From assembly GCA_007922195.1 (NCBI GenBank), contig ML682008.1, positions 5,227,847 to 5,291,846 of the forward strand: a stretch of 64,000 nt of DNA, given 5' to 3'. Position 1 is the stretch's first letter; the number at the start of each line of letters is the position of its first letter. This DNA comes from Podocnemis expansa (Eukaryota; Chordata; Testudines; Podocnemididae). The notes under the pieces are model-generated. The model was not told the DNA's origin. It saw only the letters and a list, made by a program, of their open reading frames with translations, and made no database searches. Shown here piece by piece: positions 1 through 11,993 of the stretch. A program made the translations under genes and the position numbers.

Positions 1-23
1 GGCCCCTTCCCCTCGGCCACCAC
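1..23 (+). CDS. putative 3' end of an upstream exon (partial)
   Basis: The bases up to 23 end in CAC followed by GTAAGTC, which matches the vertebrate donor consensus well at +1 to +6. In frame 1 the 23 bases read as seven codons (G-P-F-P-S-A-T) plus two bases of an eighth, so the exon would end in phase 2. Whether it is coding or 5' UTR cannot be decided from 23 bases; the other two frames are also open. The position inside a CpG island suggests a first exon. If this is right, most of the window is intron of a plus-strand gene that I cannot identify. Confidence 0.45.
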
Positions 24-175
24 GTAAGTCCCGGGGCGCGGGGCGCGGAGCCCGCGGGGAAGCGGCGCTGGGGCTGGGAAGAGCCGGTCACTTTCCCGTC
101 CTAAATCTACCCCCAGCGCTGCAGCTGTGCTGGGAGGAAAGTTTCCACTCGCACACGCTGCCCCCGCCAGCCTCA
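1..175. promoter_or_regulatory. 3' edge of a CpG island
   Basis: The first ~110 bases are GC-rich with many CpG dinucleotides (runs such as gggcgcggggcgcgg at ~33-48), and CpG density falls off sharply afterwards. The rest of the window is AT-rich and CpG-poor. This is typical of a promoter or first-exon CpG island ending just inside a first intron. The core of the island and any start site would lie upstream of the window. Confidence 0.6.
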
Positions 176-2023
176 AAGGTTATTTGGCTTTGGCTGGGAC
201 CTGGACGCCTTCTGTTTTTAAAAATAAATGAGAGGCATGCCGTCCATGGCACTGCTTTTCTCCCGCATGCCTGCCAGACTGTTGCTTTTAATTTTGGGAG
301 GAGGGTTGGGAGTGCCTGTGTGCTCTCGCTCCTGCCTGGCTCTTTCCCCATGCACAACGGGAATATTTGGCCAGTTCTGGGCTTTGGTTTGTGCCTGGGG
401 TGGGTCGGGTGCACACATGTGCAAAAGCAGGCTTCTTTGGGCATGGTGAAAGCCGCAGAAGTAAAGTCGCTCGCTGTGTTTTCTGGAGGAATCAAACCTC
501 AACCTTCCTGATAATTACTGAAGAAGATTCCCCTTTGCACCTTTAAGAAGACTATTCTTAAGTGGGCATTTTGCCTTGCCCTTGTGCATCGATGTAAAAT
601 AGAAAATTTTGATGTGCCCCATAGTTATTAACATGAGTGTTTCCGTGAGGAAAGCAAGGATCGTCTATTGAAAAGCATGCAAAACAAGAAGGCGTGGGAG
701 AAATAGCCCACTATGTTATGTTTTAGTTTCAGCCAGACATTTAAAAGAGAGAATGTGGACTAATGACCACGCTTTTCCTTTTTAGAAGCACTCACTTTAG
801 TTCCTAAACCTCAGTAACTTTATGTGGATGACTAACCTCAATGTATTTTACACAAGAGAAAGGAAGCTGATGGTTGTCGTCTTTATTTGATTATGGGTAG
901 GATTTGCTGTCCTTGCTCATTCCTTACCAGAGATTTCAGTGATTACTAGTAGTTCTTTTTCACCAATTAGTACTGCTGGTGTATTATAATTGGCTTCATT
1001 TCTCAGTGTCCTTCCCATAAAGTCTTCAAGACTGAAAGGATGCATCCACTGGTATGAGAAAGAAAGGGATTAAAAAACATAACTGAATAATCACTTACTA
1101 TATTTTAGATTGGATAAATGAAATCTTGCCTTCACTGATGCATGAATGAGCATTTATTTTTATTTTCTTGAACTGAAAGAATGACTTGTAAAGAGGTGCT
1201 ATGTACAACAAAATAATGGTAGTACACCCATCTTTTAAATTCTTGCTACTCTTCATCTTCCGAGCTAGGCTGTTGAAGTCTGTCTCTTAGTGAATTGATA
1301 GATCATGTTTTACACAATTGTTCTCAATTGATCTCCTTAAATTTGTCTATTTTATGAAAGATAAAACCGAACACGATGGAAAGCAGATATTATAATTCAC
1401 AAGTAGAATTATGAATCACTTTTTGCTGTGAGATAATTTGCTTTTAAATCTTCATAGTCCACTCACTTCATGTGTTTCATACCTTCACAGTTATTCTTAC
1501 TGTTCATGACAATAGGAGCAAACAGCAGACTAGGGTACTGTTTAATCAAAGAACTTACCGGTAGATGATTTGGAGTGCACAAGAAAAAATACCTATACTC
1601 TTAACAGCATTTATATGTTCTTCACAATTTACTTACTATCTTTTTTTAATCATGTCATTGGTTCTATAATATTTCAATCTACAGTGTCGGCCTATGCTTC
1701 ATCATAATGTATTTCCCCTCCTAAATAGAATCAAAGCATAAATAAGTCTCAGTTCATTTGAGAGACTTTATAGCAGGCTAGGAGGAGGGCTTGTTTTGCA
1801 AAAAGTGATGATGTAACAGGTGAGGCCAAAAACAATGCTAGGATACTGCTTTTAACAACTGCTAGGGTAATGCTGTTTTGCTCACCAGCCTATAGTGTAA
1901 AGGAGAACAGTGTGAAAAATGGCAAAAATGTGAATGTCCTGGGTATAAATCAGTTTAGATGTAAATTTCTGGTAATAGCAAATAGAAAAAAGGTCGGGGC
2001 CGGGGGAGAGAACAGGAAGGGAT
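24..2023 (+). other. putative first-intron sequence, largely unique
   Basis: This stretch starts with the GTAAGT donor and then becomes AT-rich. I recognise no repeat family, RNA gene or exon in it. Short open frames at 88-511 on both strands overlap each other across the CpG island edge and show no protein family signature. They are best read as chance frames in GC-rich DNA. Confidence 0.5.
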
Positions 2024-2033
2024 ACTAAGTTAA

Positions 2034-2157
2034 CAAAACAAGCGAAGAGTCCTGTGGCACCTGAAGAAGAACAAATCTATTTAATTTGTTAGTCTTTAAG
2101 TGCCTCAGGTCTCCTTGTTTGTTTTGCTGAACTAGATTAACACGGCTCCCCTTTGGA
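2034..2157 (+). mobile_element. fold-back PLE terminal insert with 10-bp TSD
   Basis: A 124-bp insert is flanked by a perfect direct repeat ACTAAGTTAA (2024-2033 and 2158-2167). The left part reads caaaacaagcgaagagtcctgtggcac; the right part contains the inverted equivalent (gtgcctcaggtctccttgtttgtttt), so the insert folds on itself. The right arm extends further, with gctgaactagattaacacggctcccctttgga, the outer end of the PLE terminal sequence seen elsewhere here (33.6, 57.7 kb). The left arm lacks this outer end. Strand is set by the PLE coding orientation at 33.6 kb. Confidence 0.75.
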
Positions 2158-2167
2158 ACTAAGTTAA

Positions 2168-5100
2168 TGACCAAAGGCTGTTTAGTGCCTTATATTTGAT
2201 GTTTATCTAGAAATATTTTCCTGTATTTTTAACATACATCCCTCTCTTTTATAATTTATTTGATAAGTTGGTATAAGGTGGCATTTGAGTATTGGTTCTG
2301 TATGCTAACCAATTTTAGCATATCCAAAGGTGCATAGTTTCATTTCATCAACTGTTTCTCACCCATTACCCTGTGAATTTTGGCAGCAGTAAAAGTCATT
2401 CTTACGGAGTTGTATTTTTTTCTGCAGAACTCAAGAGGCTTATGGAAACAATACAGTAATATACAAATACAACAGTTTTTGGTAAAGAAAAACTCCAAAG
2501 TTTTACCACTGCCTCTTTGATAAAAATCTGTTGTTTTATCAGTTTCACTACTTCGGCTTTGGTGTGTTTTTATTTAGCAAAATAGCAGAAGTCAGCTTGT
2601 TAGAATGGTCTATACTGAATGAAATAGAAACCTGAGCTGTTCATTCAAAACCAGAAAAGATGTTCTAGTCACATAGTACTGTAAGCTGCCAATGTTGAAA
2701 TATTTTAAACTGATTGAAGGTATTCCTATATTGGGTTATTCTGGCATATTTAGCTGTAACTTGATCTTTTGATATAAGGTTTAGCAACTGATTAATATAT
2801 TGCATATTTATTTAAAATGTATCATTTTCTCTACATTAAAATATTAAGGAATTATTTTGATTCACTGCCAGTAAAATATACATTGGTCTCTTTATATTTC
2901 AAATTCTAATATTTCAGTGATATGTTCACCATTACATATATTCTGCATTTGTGTGGGAATACTTGTTTATATGGCAAAGCTACCATACTTGTAACTGAAC
3001 TGTTGCTAAAATACACAATGAACTTCTTAATTTCTAATCATGTATGCACATATGTATCTAGATATGAAATTTTGATATTAAATGTGTTTTTACATTTGTT
3101 GATGAAAAAGCACAGCACACTGTTGGTGCCCATGAATAAAATAATGTCAATAGAAACAGGAGCCATTATAATTTCAAAAGCTTTTTAAGTAAAATTAAGT
3201 GTTCTTTTGATGACAGCTAGGAAGTGCCAATTATAGCAGTTATATTTACAATAACACTGATTAACGTAAAATGTAAGTATGCACTCCCTGATTTGAGAGG
3301 GTTGAGTATTTTGTTACAAAATTTAAACCTTAACAGGTAAGTGTTTGACAAATGTAGGGCTGGATCCCTTTATATTCAATGGAACTGCTTTTGTGAATGT
3401 GTGGGGCTGGGCTCATTGTTTGGTTTTTTTTTGGGCAGGGTTTTTTTTATTTTTTGGTTTTTTTTTTTTTTTTTTTTTTTTAATACTTAGTTTTCCTTTT
3501 AAAATGACCCCCTCGTAATGTTGGGTTTTAACATAGGAACTATAAATTCATGACCAACTTGAGACAGGCTTTGTCAACTAGAATGAGATGGCAAAATTAT
3601 TTATAGTATGCTGAGTATATAAAATAATTTGAGTAACATTTGTAGACAAGCAAGCATGTAGTAAATAAAGGCCTAATCTTGCAAACACTTATTCATGTGA
3701 ATCATCCTTACTCTCCTTTATGTTACTGAAGTAGGGATGGCACACATGAAAAGACTGGACTCTCTCTTTTGGTTTCTGCCCACAGCCCCAACCAGTGTAA
3801 TTCTTCCCTTAAAAACTATAGCGTTAATATTCTGTGTTACTTTATTAAATCCGTAACTGACAAAAAAAAAAAGTGGTCAGAAGATGTTTACAGGTGACAA
3901 AAGGTGGACAGATGTCTAATTTTAAATGTGCTTATAAATTTACATCATTTTTACACTTCTGGTATAACTATTATTTGGTCCACTTATTTAAAAAAATTGT
4001 TAGCATTATATTATATTTAGCTTTGCTGTATGGAATGGAGCTAGCTACTTTGAAAATAGCATTTTTTGTATATTGAGAAATATTCTCTACCATTTAAAAT
4101 ACCCACTACTGTGAGCTTTTGTGTGAATGGAATGAAGAGAGGGAGCCAAAAGATGTAATGCATTTAGGAACAGGGAAGTATCAATACTTGGTGTGTTCCA
4201 GCATTAGTGTCAGAGTGCCAAACAGAACACAAGATGTATAAAATCACAGGTTCTTAAAACACCAACTAAAGGAGTGTATGTCTAGTAGAAATAAATTTAA
4301 AGCAGAGCACAAAACAGCTTGGTGATCAGTGTTGTTTTCTTTATGTGTAGGTAAAGTATATTTGTGTGCGTGATGGTGATAAATGCAGGTATTTGGATTC
4401 ACAGAATGTTATTCTGTTTTTATCACACTATCAGTGAATGGGAGTTTCTTGGAATTTTGGTTTTATTTATTTCTCTCTTATTAGTGTTTTAATGTGTCCC
4501 CACCCACCCTCTGGTTGTTTCTTCTAAGGTTTTCAAACCTACAGATGTTATGTTTTATTGTGTACGAAAATCTAAACTGAACACTTGCAGTGTAGCCTGA
4601 TGATCAGAGAGAGATTTTCATTTAAATAAATCAGTGTTTTAGGGTTCCTGCTATTTTTCATCTTACAATGATGCTATTTTCAGAACTGAATTGCTCATAC
4701 CCTGCAAAACGATTTTATCCAAGGATTCAGCTGTTAGGAAGAGAGCGATGGAACCTGACCGCACATTAGTTTAATATGTGTTCACTAACACAGAAGGCCT
4801 TTAAAAAAAATAAAATAAAAAAAACCCAACCTATCATAAAGAAATATTAGTTTAGCTGACTAACTTAATGGGGGGAGGTGTCAATTTTTAGTTTAACCTT
4901 TTGCAAATGATAAATAGGAAATGGGGTTACACGAATCCAGAGATAAATCAGGTCAGACCTTCCTAATGCCTCAATCCTCTATCCCTTACTCATGTGAGCA
5001 GTCTTTACTAAAACAAGTAATCCCATTGAAATCAATGTGCTGTGATAAGATTTAAGTGTTGCGGTACTGGGTAATATAATAGAGAGAAGAAAAGAGACCA

Positions 5101-6082
5101 GTTTGTTCCAGTTGGCGGTAATGAAAGCAGGACTGTGCCCCAAAGTGTTTTATATTTTTACAGTTTCTCATCCTATGTATGAATTTTGCTTAGAGTTTAT
5201 AAGGATCTTGGTGACTAATGCCAAAATTGTGGATCTGAAATAAAACCCTCTTCTCTGTACAGGCAGAAGAAATTATTCATCAATCTGTAACACTGGAAAT
5301 CAAATTAGTTGGGCCCCAATTGTAATTTGCTAAAGCCAGATGCTGTGATTTATTTTTATCTCTTGTAAATACTGAATCAGGCTTATTTACATAAATGCTT
5401 CCAACTTATTTTATGGATTGAAGAAATTAGTGATGCTAGTACCTAGAACAAAATGCAAATATTATTAATGACCAGCCCCTTCCCTAAAACACTGTCTCAC
5501 GTTCCCCTCTGCATAATCTCTATTCTCAATGCCCCCATGACTCGCCAATCCCTCATTCTGTCTGCTCTCTGTAAATGAGTATCAATGAATATTTAAATTG
5601 TGTCAAAGAATGCAACTACAATTTTTTTTTGTATTTACTAGAGGGCCTGATGCTACAATGCCTTATTTATTCATGTAGTTCTCGCACATCAGTGATTCCA
5701 CTGTCCATTAGACTTTGCTTATGATTTGCAGATTGGGTCCAATGACTGGATTTTTATACTAAAAAATTTTATAAATAACAATGAATTTAATCCTGTGAGA
5801 ATACACTAGAGGTTGGATTCTCATTTACTCCTTATAGATACCCACATAAATGAGAGAATTGGACCCAATATCTTTTTTGAATATGCTTTGGCTCTATCAG
5901 TATGTTTATTCCTATATAGGACTATACTGATTTTTTTTTAAATGGATTAAATACAAACTGCAAATACATGATATTAATTGTGAGCTGAGTCCTCTCTCCA
6001 TCTGAATTTATAACACCTTGATGACATCGATGAGGTGGTTTGAGTTTGAGGACAAAGTCAGGTCCGATAGGTCAAATGTATG
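2168..6082. other. unique AT-rich intron
   Basis: I recognise no gene or clear repeat. It contains a poly-T tract around 3450-3481, a short A-rich tract at 4801-4826 and several sub-90-codon chance frames. The region around 5300-5420 looks less degraded than its surroundings but has no distinguishing motif. Confidence 0.4.
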
Positions 6083-6090
6083 AGTACATT

Positions 6091-6223
6091 GGTTTTCAAC
6101 CTGTTTTCCACAGGCAACTGGGAGTCACAGACTACAGCTCAGATTTCCAAAGGGACCCATACCTCTATTTAAAATGTTCTTGGGGCCAACAAATAAAAAA
6201 AAAAGTTTGAAAACCAGCTTTCT
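6091..6223. mobile_element. short hAT-like MITE
   Basis: Termini are imperfect inverted repeats: ggttttcaacctg on the left and gtttgaaaaccag near the right end. The interior contains the familiar 'cacagactacag...cccatacct' text of hAT MITEs that resemble the copies at 22.7 and 23.4 kb. Flanks agtacatt (6083-6090) and tgtacatt (6224-6231) differ at one position, consistent with an 8-bp hAT target duplication. Confidence 0.5.
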
Positions 6224-6231
6224 TGTACATT

Positions 6232-8689
6232 TCGTCAAGTCTAGCCTGGTCATATTGCACTAGTACAATGGAATGTGTGTGGGATTTTTGAAACATCTTA
6301 ATGACTTAATAACCTGTACAATTAGACTCGTGCTCCTAAATCACATCAGTACCTTTTTAAGTCCCAGAACATGCCTAGTCGCATAAACCTCGCATAGGGT
6401 GAAGTCCAAGGCAGCTTTGCCTGAATAGGGGCTGCTGGTTGGGGACTTGGGTCTTCCTGAGGTGTGTAGTGTTATCGCTTTTTGAAACCGAGATTAGCTC
6501 AGATTGTGCCTCCAAGCTCCCTTGTGGAAGAGGATCTCGGCAGACTCTTCACCTTCCTATGCTTGCGAGTACTCTGAGTGCTTGGCTTTGTGTGGTGAGG
6601 GGTTTGGGCTCAGTGGGTCCAGTGCAAGAAATGGGTGATCTCACAATGGATTGAAGTAGTCTGGATGATACATATTGTCCCCTCTTGTTAAGCTCCTCCC
6701 TGTAAAAGTGATACAGAATAAACTTTTGGTCATGGAGCTAAGTTTTGATGGAGGTGAAATTGTTGCCTTTTGTCCCGAAAGCAGCTGTCTAATGAAGCAG
6801 GGTTGTGGATTACAGAGGGTGTAGATCTTATCTGTATAAGTGACAAAGCTCATGCTACACGAAAGCCAGTTCTGACCTCTGATGTAGTTTGCAAACAACA
6901 AACGCAACTATTCTGCTATAACAAACTTGCAAAAGCTTTTGTTTTCCCCCTACGAAGGTATTTGGATCATCCTTTATTTTTTCTGGGCTTTTGTTGGAAT
7001 GTCATTAAAATATATGTTGCTGTGCCAAAGCTTAGAGAACTCGTGTGATTTACAAAGGGAATTATGTCAACTGTGACTTTGTACATGATTGTGTCATTTG
7101 TTTATAATTTACTATCTTTAATAGGAGTTAATAGAAAATTAATGAATTATGTAATAATGAGGTGGATATTTGAAAGATCCTGTCCTGAAGTTCTGTATAG
7201 TTCCACTTCTGAGTACCTTTCCACTGTTCGACAAAAATCAGTACAAAATCGTCTCATCTGTATTCCTCAAAAGCTCTGACCGTTTGGTGCCATGTGATAA
7301 CCCCACTCCCATCCAGGAAGTATCTTCCATGAGCAGTGGTTTCTCATTTGAGTCAAGTTTTGCCAAATCAAACTCTTTGTTTCACATTCTTGGTTTAGTG
7401 TCAGATTCTGATCTGTGACCAATGAAACTTTGTTGAGAAATCCTGCTGATGTCCATGTGATTATTTGCATGGGCAAGAACACATCATAGGGAAATGGATT
7501 TTCAGATTAGGCTCTTTGTTTTTTTGGATTTTTTTTTCCCCCTTAACTGAGACTTTTTAAAATAACCATAAATAATGAGTCTGGTCTTGCTCCCATTCAC
7601 GTCTTCGTTAGGAGGTTTTCATCCAGTTGAGTGGGAGCAGGATCAGGCCCAAAATGTATCACCTCTTCCCTCTCCTCCATTCCTCTCTAAAGTATTTTCC
7701 ACTATGTGCTTGTGGTGGAAGAGAGGCAAGAAGCTGGATTTCGATTCCTCATATGATTTTTGCTGTTTGTTTACTAAGATTCTAACAAGTTTATGAAAAA
7801 GATTGACATTATATTGCATCAACAAATCAGCAAGCTTTTGCAGTTAATTACAGTAATTTAAAATCAGGCTGTCTTTATATGAGGCAGAGCCTGAAATACT
7901 TATAGCATATGAATGTGGGGTTATAATGTCTCTTTATTATAAACCTTCTATTGGATTTTTTTTAGTCTCTTTAATTATCCTCTCTTCTCTTTCCCTTTCC
8001 TTGATTTTTAAGAGTTTAGTAGGCTAAGGAATGCAGATCAGCTGTTGTAGATTTTGGACATAATGATTTGGGCCCTTCGGATTTGTGTTTAGAGCCCAGT
8101 CCTGCAGCCCTTACTCACCTGATTCATACAACTTCAAGGTGGCTGCTAGTTGGAATCGGGCAAGTACAATCTGGCTCTCATTTAGCAAATGCTCACTTAG
8201 GAAAATAAACAGGGAGAGAGAGATTTGCCATCAAATCACAAAGTAGCTTGTGATTTACTTTTTTTTTTAAGCAAATCATGAGAATCTTTGGAGGCATAGT
8301 TATTCTCTGATTATGACTAGACAGAGTAAAATAAAGAGTGCAATCATGTCTGTTGTTGGCATGCTGCTGAAAGTGCATTTTGGCTAGAGTGGTTTAGTGC
8401 AGCCATATATACTGAGGTAACAGTTTTTATTCTAGGTTGGCTTCTCCATATGACATCACTGGGATTGGGGCCTGTGAATTTAATCTGGAAGTGCAGCTGT
8501 TGCATGTACCGTGCTTCTGTATGTATACTGCTAGTTTCCCAGAAGGTATCAATGCAAGAGGTAATGAGTACCAATCCTATACAATGTAATGTATTTTCAT
8601 TTATCATCATCATCATTATTAAAAAGTCAGCAGAAAGGATAGTAGGGGTTATGTGCTTGAAAATGACAGTACCTGATTCCAAGTCACTG
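6232..8689. other. intron, no recognised gene
   Basis: Several 60-90 codon open frames occur on both strands (for example 6770-7048 plus and 6641-6907 minus) but they overlap one another and show no known domain, so I treat them as chance. The motif tgagtgggagcaggatcaggccc at about 7630 belongs to a degenerate 'expected-value' repeat text common in sauropsid genomes. No exon is proposed. Confidence 0.4.
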
Positions 8690-9970
8690 ATTATTTTAAT
8701 TCCAAGTTATCGTATTAACCAGTGGCCTAGCAGACAAAATATAATATGGAGCAGAAGTTGGTGTCTGCTACAGCCCACCAGATCACACTGGTACTACCCT
8801 GTGCAGGGGAAAAATGATGTATCATCACAGCAGACTTCAATATGAGCAACATATTCTGGAAGTCTGAGTCTGCTAGGACTGAAACATCCTTGGCACATCT
8901 AAATATTAGAGAGAGAAACAACAATTCCTAACTCAGTGTTCCTTCCAATGAAGGGAAATTCTATATTAGACCACATTGTGATAGATAAAGAGAAATTGGA
9001 TACAGAAATAAATTTTAGTGATAGCTTAGGTACAAGTGAACATATCATTTCTAGTATGGAAACTGAATAAATCCCAGATCAGCATTAAATATGCTTGATA
9101 TTTGAAAAGGCCTATTTCATAAAGCTGAAAACAATTTTGATTTAGATAAACTGGGAGGAAGAATTTAATCAGAAAAATCTGAATGGTAATTGGGAATTCT
9201 GTAAGAAAACTTTGAGATGCCAAAAAGCCCCAACTCCCAATTGAGGAAGAAGGCTGTCTTGATTAAAATACTAACCTGGTTTATGAGGAAAGTGAAGACA
9301 TTGATATAAAATAATATACAAAATGGAAGAAGGGGAAAGTTGAGACTGACTAATATAATTTAGAGGCTAAGAATTGTAAAATATAAAAAAGTTAATTGAT
9401 TTGGGAGGTTGAGGAGTACAAGGAGAAAGATATGGATGACAGTTGAGGATAAGTTATCAGGACTAAAAAGAATCAATGATATTTGTCCATTAATAAATGG
9501 AAATGGTGGAATTATTAATAAAACTGCAAGAAAAAAAGGAGTAGTTAAATGAATATTTCTGTTCTGTGTCTGGGGCTGGAACAGGTTATGTAGTTCTATG
9601 AAAACACACTTTCCATTATATTAGCATCTCAGGAGGATGTTAAGCAGTAGCTGCTGAAGTTAGACATTTTAAAATCAGCAGGTCTGGATAAGTTGAAAGA
9701 TTTGATTTGAGGAGCTTGGTGGACCCTTTTTTTTTTTTTTTTTTTTTCCCCCCCCGTCCTCCAGTAAATCTTGGAAAACTGAGGAAGTTTCAGAACACTG
9801 GAAGAAAGCTAATTTTGTGGCAATTTTTTTTTTTAAATGACTTGTGGGTTATCCTGTTTATAGGCCTGTGAGTGTGACATCAGTCCTTGATTAGATAATG
9901 GAGTGGCTGATACAAGACTTGATTAATAAAGAAAGGGTGGGGGGTAATATAATTAGTGCTAATCACTATG
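8690..9970 (+). mobile_element. old CR1 LINE, segment 1 (endonuclease to RT N-terminus)
   Basis: This is the 5' portion of an old CR1-family retrotransposon read on the plus strand. At 8760-8786 the codons give G-V-C-Y-S-P-P-D-H, matching the endonuclease motif usually seen as V-C-Y-R-P-P in CR1 ORF2. Further along, text around 9620-9900 corresponds to the linker before the RT domain. The reading frame is broken by many stops and indels, and a T26C8 tract (about 9726-9755) interrupts it. The 5' boundary is approximate. The LINE resumes after each of several later insertions (10466, 10681, 12527, 13238). Confidence 0.6.
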
Positions 9971-10465
9971 GCAGGAGTCAGCAACCTTTGCTGACCTCTG
10001 TGCTGGTCCTTCCTTCCTGACCCTCAGCTGGTGCTGGCAGCCCCCTCTGCTGAAAAAAAGTGGTGGCTGCCTGAAAATTCAACAGTGGTCATGGCTGGAG
10101 TGGGAGTGCTTCCCAGGGGTGCCACGGAAAGAAGTCACCCAGAGTGGCTCATACTAGCGATGTACCTAGGGGCTGGGGTCCCCAGGCATGCCACAAAAAG
10201 AAGTGGCTCCTTTCAGGGGTTCCCAGGAATGCTTCAGAAAGAAGCTGCCTGGAGAGGCTACTTTGGGCAGCATCACACTACAGAAAGGAGCCACTCTGGG
10301 CAGCTTATTTCTATGTTATATGGAGGCATAGGCATGGGGGGAGCCCCCTGTGTCCCAGCTGCAGCCGAAGGAAACCACCCAAAGTGGCTTTTGGTGGCAG
10401 GAGTGGCAATTTATTAGTTCGAATTAACAAATTTGAGCTAACTTTTCCTAGTGTAGACATAGCAT
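9971..10465. mobile_element. DNA-transposon insertion(s) within the old CR1
   Basis: The CR1 text stops at ...aatcactatgg and resumes at catatgagtttatg, which are adjacent in the LINE. The insert begins caggagtcagcaacc, a hAT-type terminus, but ends ttttcctagtgtagacatagc, which resembles the ends of PIF/Harbinger-type MITEs in this window. It may therefore be two elements. The interior is GC-richer and has repeated 'gaagccacc/gtggct' modules. Possible degenerate 8-bp target copies are at 9963-9970 and 10464-10471. Confidence 0.45.
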
Positions 10466-10540
10466 ATGAGTTTATGAAAAATAGATCCTGTCTAATAATG
10501 TCAACAGAAAAGATCAGGTATAGTTAATAAAGGATGATGA
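10466..10540 (+). mobile_element. old CR1 LINE, segment 2
   Basis: Text continues the CR1 ORF2 RT region immediately downstream of segment 1 (…tttatgaaaaatagatcctgtc…). It ends where the PLE fragment at 10541 begins. Confidence 0.55.
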
Positions 10541-10680
10541 TAAACAAACAAGGAGTCCTATGGCACTTAAAGACTAAGAAATGTATTTATTGCATGAGTT
10601 TTCATAGGAGAAGAATCCCACTTCATCAGACTCTTTGAAGACGGGGGAACTTCCAGAATGGGAGCTTAAGAGTTATATGT
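10541..10680 (-). mobile_element. PLE terminal fragment
   Basis: On the plus strand it reads aaacaaacaaggagtcctatggcac followed by the 'actaagaaatgtatttattgcatgag' unit, the reverse complement of the PLE 3' terminal unit. On the minus strand it carries ctgatgaagtggg and tatgaaaactc, including an exact CTGATGA hammerhead-type box. It is inserted in the old CR1. The outer terminal ~30 nt are missing and the right boundary is approximate. Confidence 0.65.
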
Positions 10681-11085
10681 AAGGTGTTTGACTTGGTACT
10701 AGATAATAACTTTGATGCAAAACTGGAATGATATGAAATTAACATGGCACACATTAAAGGGATTAAAAGATGGCTAACTGTTAGGTCTCAAAATATAATT
10801 GTAAATGGGGAATCCTTGCTGAATGGGTGTGTTTCCAGTGGGGCCCTTCACAGATTGATTCTTAGCCGTGTGCTAGTTAAGATATTTTTCAGTGACCTGG
10901 AGTAGCTCATAAAATCACCAGTGGTAGTTTGCGGATGACTCAAAAGTTGGGAGTGTGGTATATAATGTTGAGGGTAGGTCACTGATGCAGAGTGATCCAG
11001 ATCACCATGTGTAAGCTGGGCACAAGCAAATGCTATTAGTTTTAGTATAATTAAATGTGTATATATAGAAATAATGAACATAAGC
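10681..11085 (+). mobile_element. old CR1 LINE, segment 3 (RT catalytic motif)
   Basis: At 10928-10951 the codons give F-A-D-D-S-K-V-G, the RT motif C (F/Y-x-D-D) in the form characteristic of CR1 ORF2. Upstream text ('gtgtttgacttggtactagat', 'acattaaagggattaaaag') follows the RT order. Frame is disrupted. The segment is interrupted at 11086 by a DNA transposon plus a second CR1. Confidence 0.65.
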
Positions 11086-11990
11086 CAGGAGTGGGCAAAC
11101 TATGCCCTGTGAGCTGAGCACCTGCACTCCCTCTCCTTCCACCTCCTGCGTCAGCAGGGGCTTGGCTGCCAGGCCCAGAGGGCTGCTAGGGCTTTCTGTC
11201 TCCCAGCTCCAGCCAAGCTGGCCGTTCACAGGTGGTCTGCAGAAGGAGAGACGGAGGAGAATCCGAAAGGAAGAGAGTCTCCTGTGCCCCTCCACTGTTT
11301 GAAGGGCCAGCCTCCCCCCTGACTGCAGGGTGGCAGCTGCCCCCCAAGAGAGATGGGGTGCCAGTAAGTGCTGGAGAGGGGGTGCTGGCCAGGTTGGGCT
11401 GTCTGTTCTTGGAGAAGCAGAGCCAGAGCCAGCTGGGTGCTTTGTCCTGAGTCCTGTGCTGGGAGGCGTCTGTCTTGGTGTATGCTCACTGCCCAGCATA
11501 CATTGAAACAAAACGCTGCTCCAGCACAGCACTCAAGCTACTGCCGTCCCCCGTCCCCCCCCCCAGTCCCAGCCCTTCCCCTCTGAATGCCTGGCTTTTT
11601 CTTTCCTGCAGTGGAGACACACTGCTTCTCTGCTCTGGCTCCCTGGGGCAAGGCAGTTGAAAAGACGATACAAGAACCAGAAGTGAAGGGTGAGGAATTG
11701 CTTGAGCAGCACTATGGTAAATAAAAGAGGGGGCGCTCCTGGGCCCAGCAAGGTGTACGCTAATCAATGGCTAGCCTGGATTCCCCACAATTGGCTACCT
11801 GGGTGGAGCGTATGCCCCTAGCTCTCCTGCTTTGGCTGCACTCAAGCTGGCTCTCCCCCACCTCTTTTTGCTCCCTCTATGTCCTGCCTGGGGGTGGCTC
11901 TTCCCCTCCCAGCCCCGCCCTGGTCTCCACCCACCCTGGCCCCAGAGCCAGCTTTCTCCAGTGCCCACCTGTGAACACTAGTGCCCACCC
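11086..11990. mobile_element. hAT-like element inserted in the old CR1
   Basis: It begins caggagtgggcaaactatgccctg, a typical hAT terminus in amniotes, and the right edge has cactagtgcccacccc, roughly the inverted form. The interior is much more GC-rich than its surroundings. The overlapping open frames in it (about 60-176 codons) do not resemble a transposase to me and are probably consequences of base composition. The element is therefore likely nonautonomous. Confidence 0.45.
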
Positions 11991-11993
11991 CAA

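Noticed and set aside
88..511. Overlapping frames of 63-135 codons near the window start
   Set aside because: They lie in the CpG island edge, overlap on both strands and show no protein family features.
8450..8845. A 131-codon plus-strand frame
   Set aside because: It enters the old CR1 in a different frame from the recognisable endonuclease motif (8760-8786) and includes low-complexity atcatcatc; best seen as chance.
11002..11532. A 176-codon minus-strand frame
   Set aside because: It spans the junction of the old CR1 and a GC-rich hAT-like insert and shows no domain; frames in GC-rich DNA are expected to be long.
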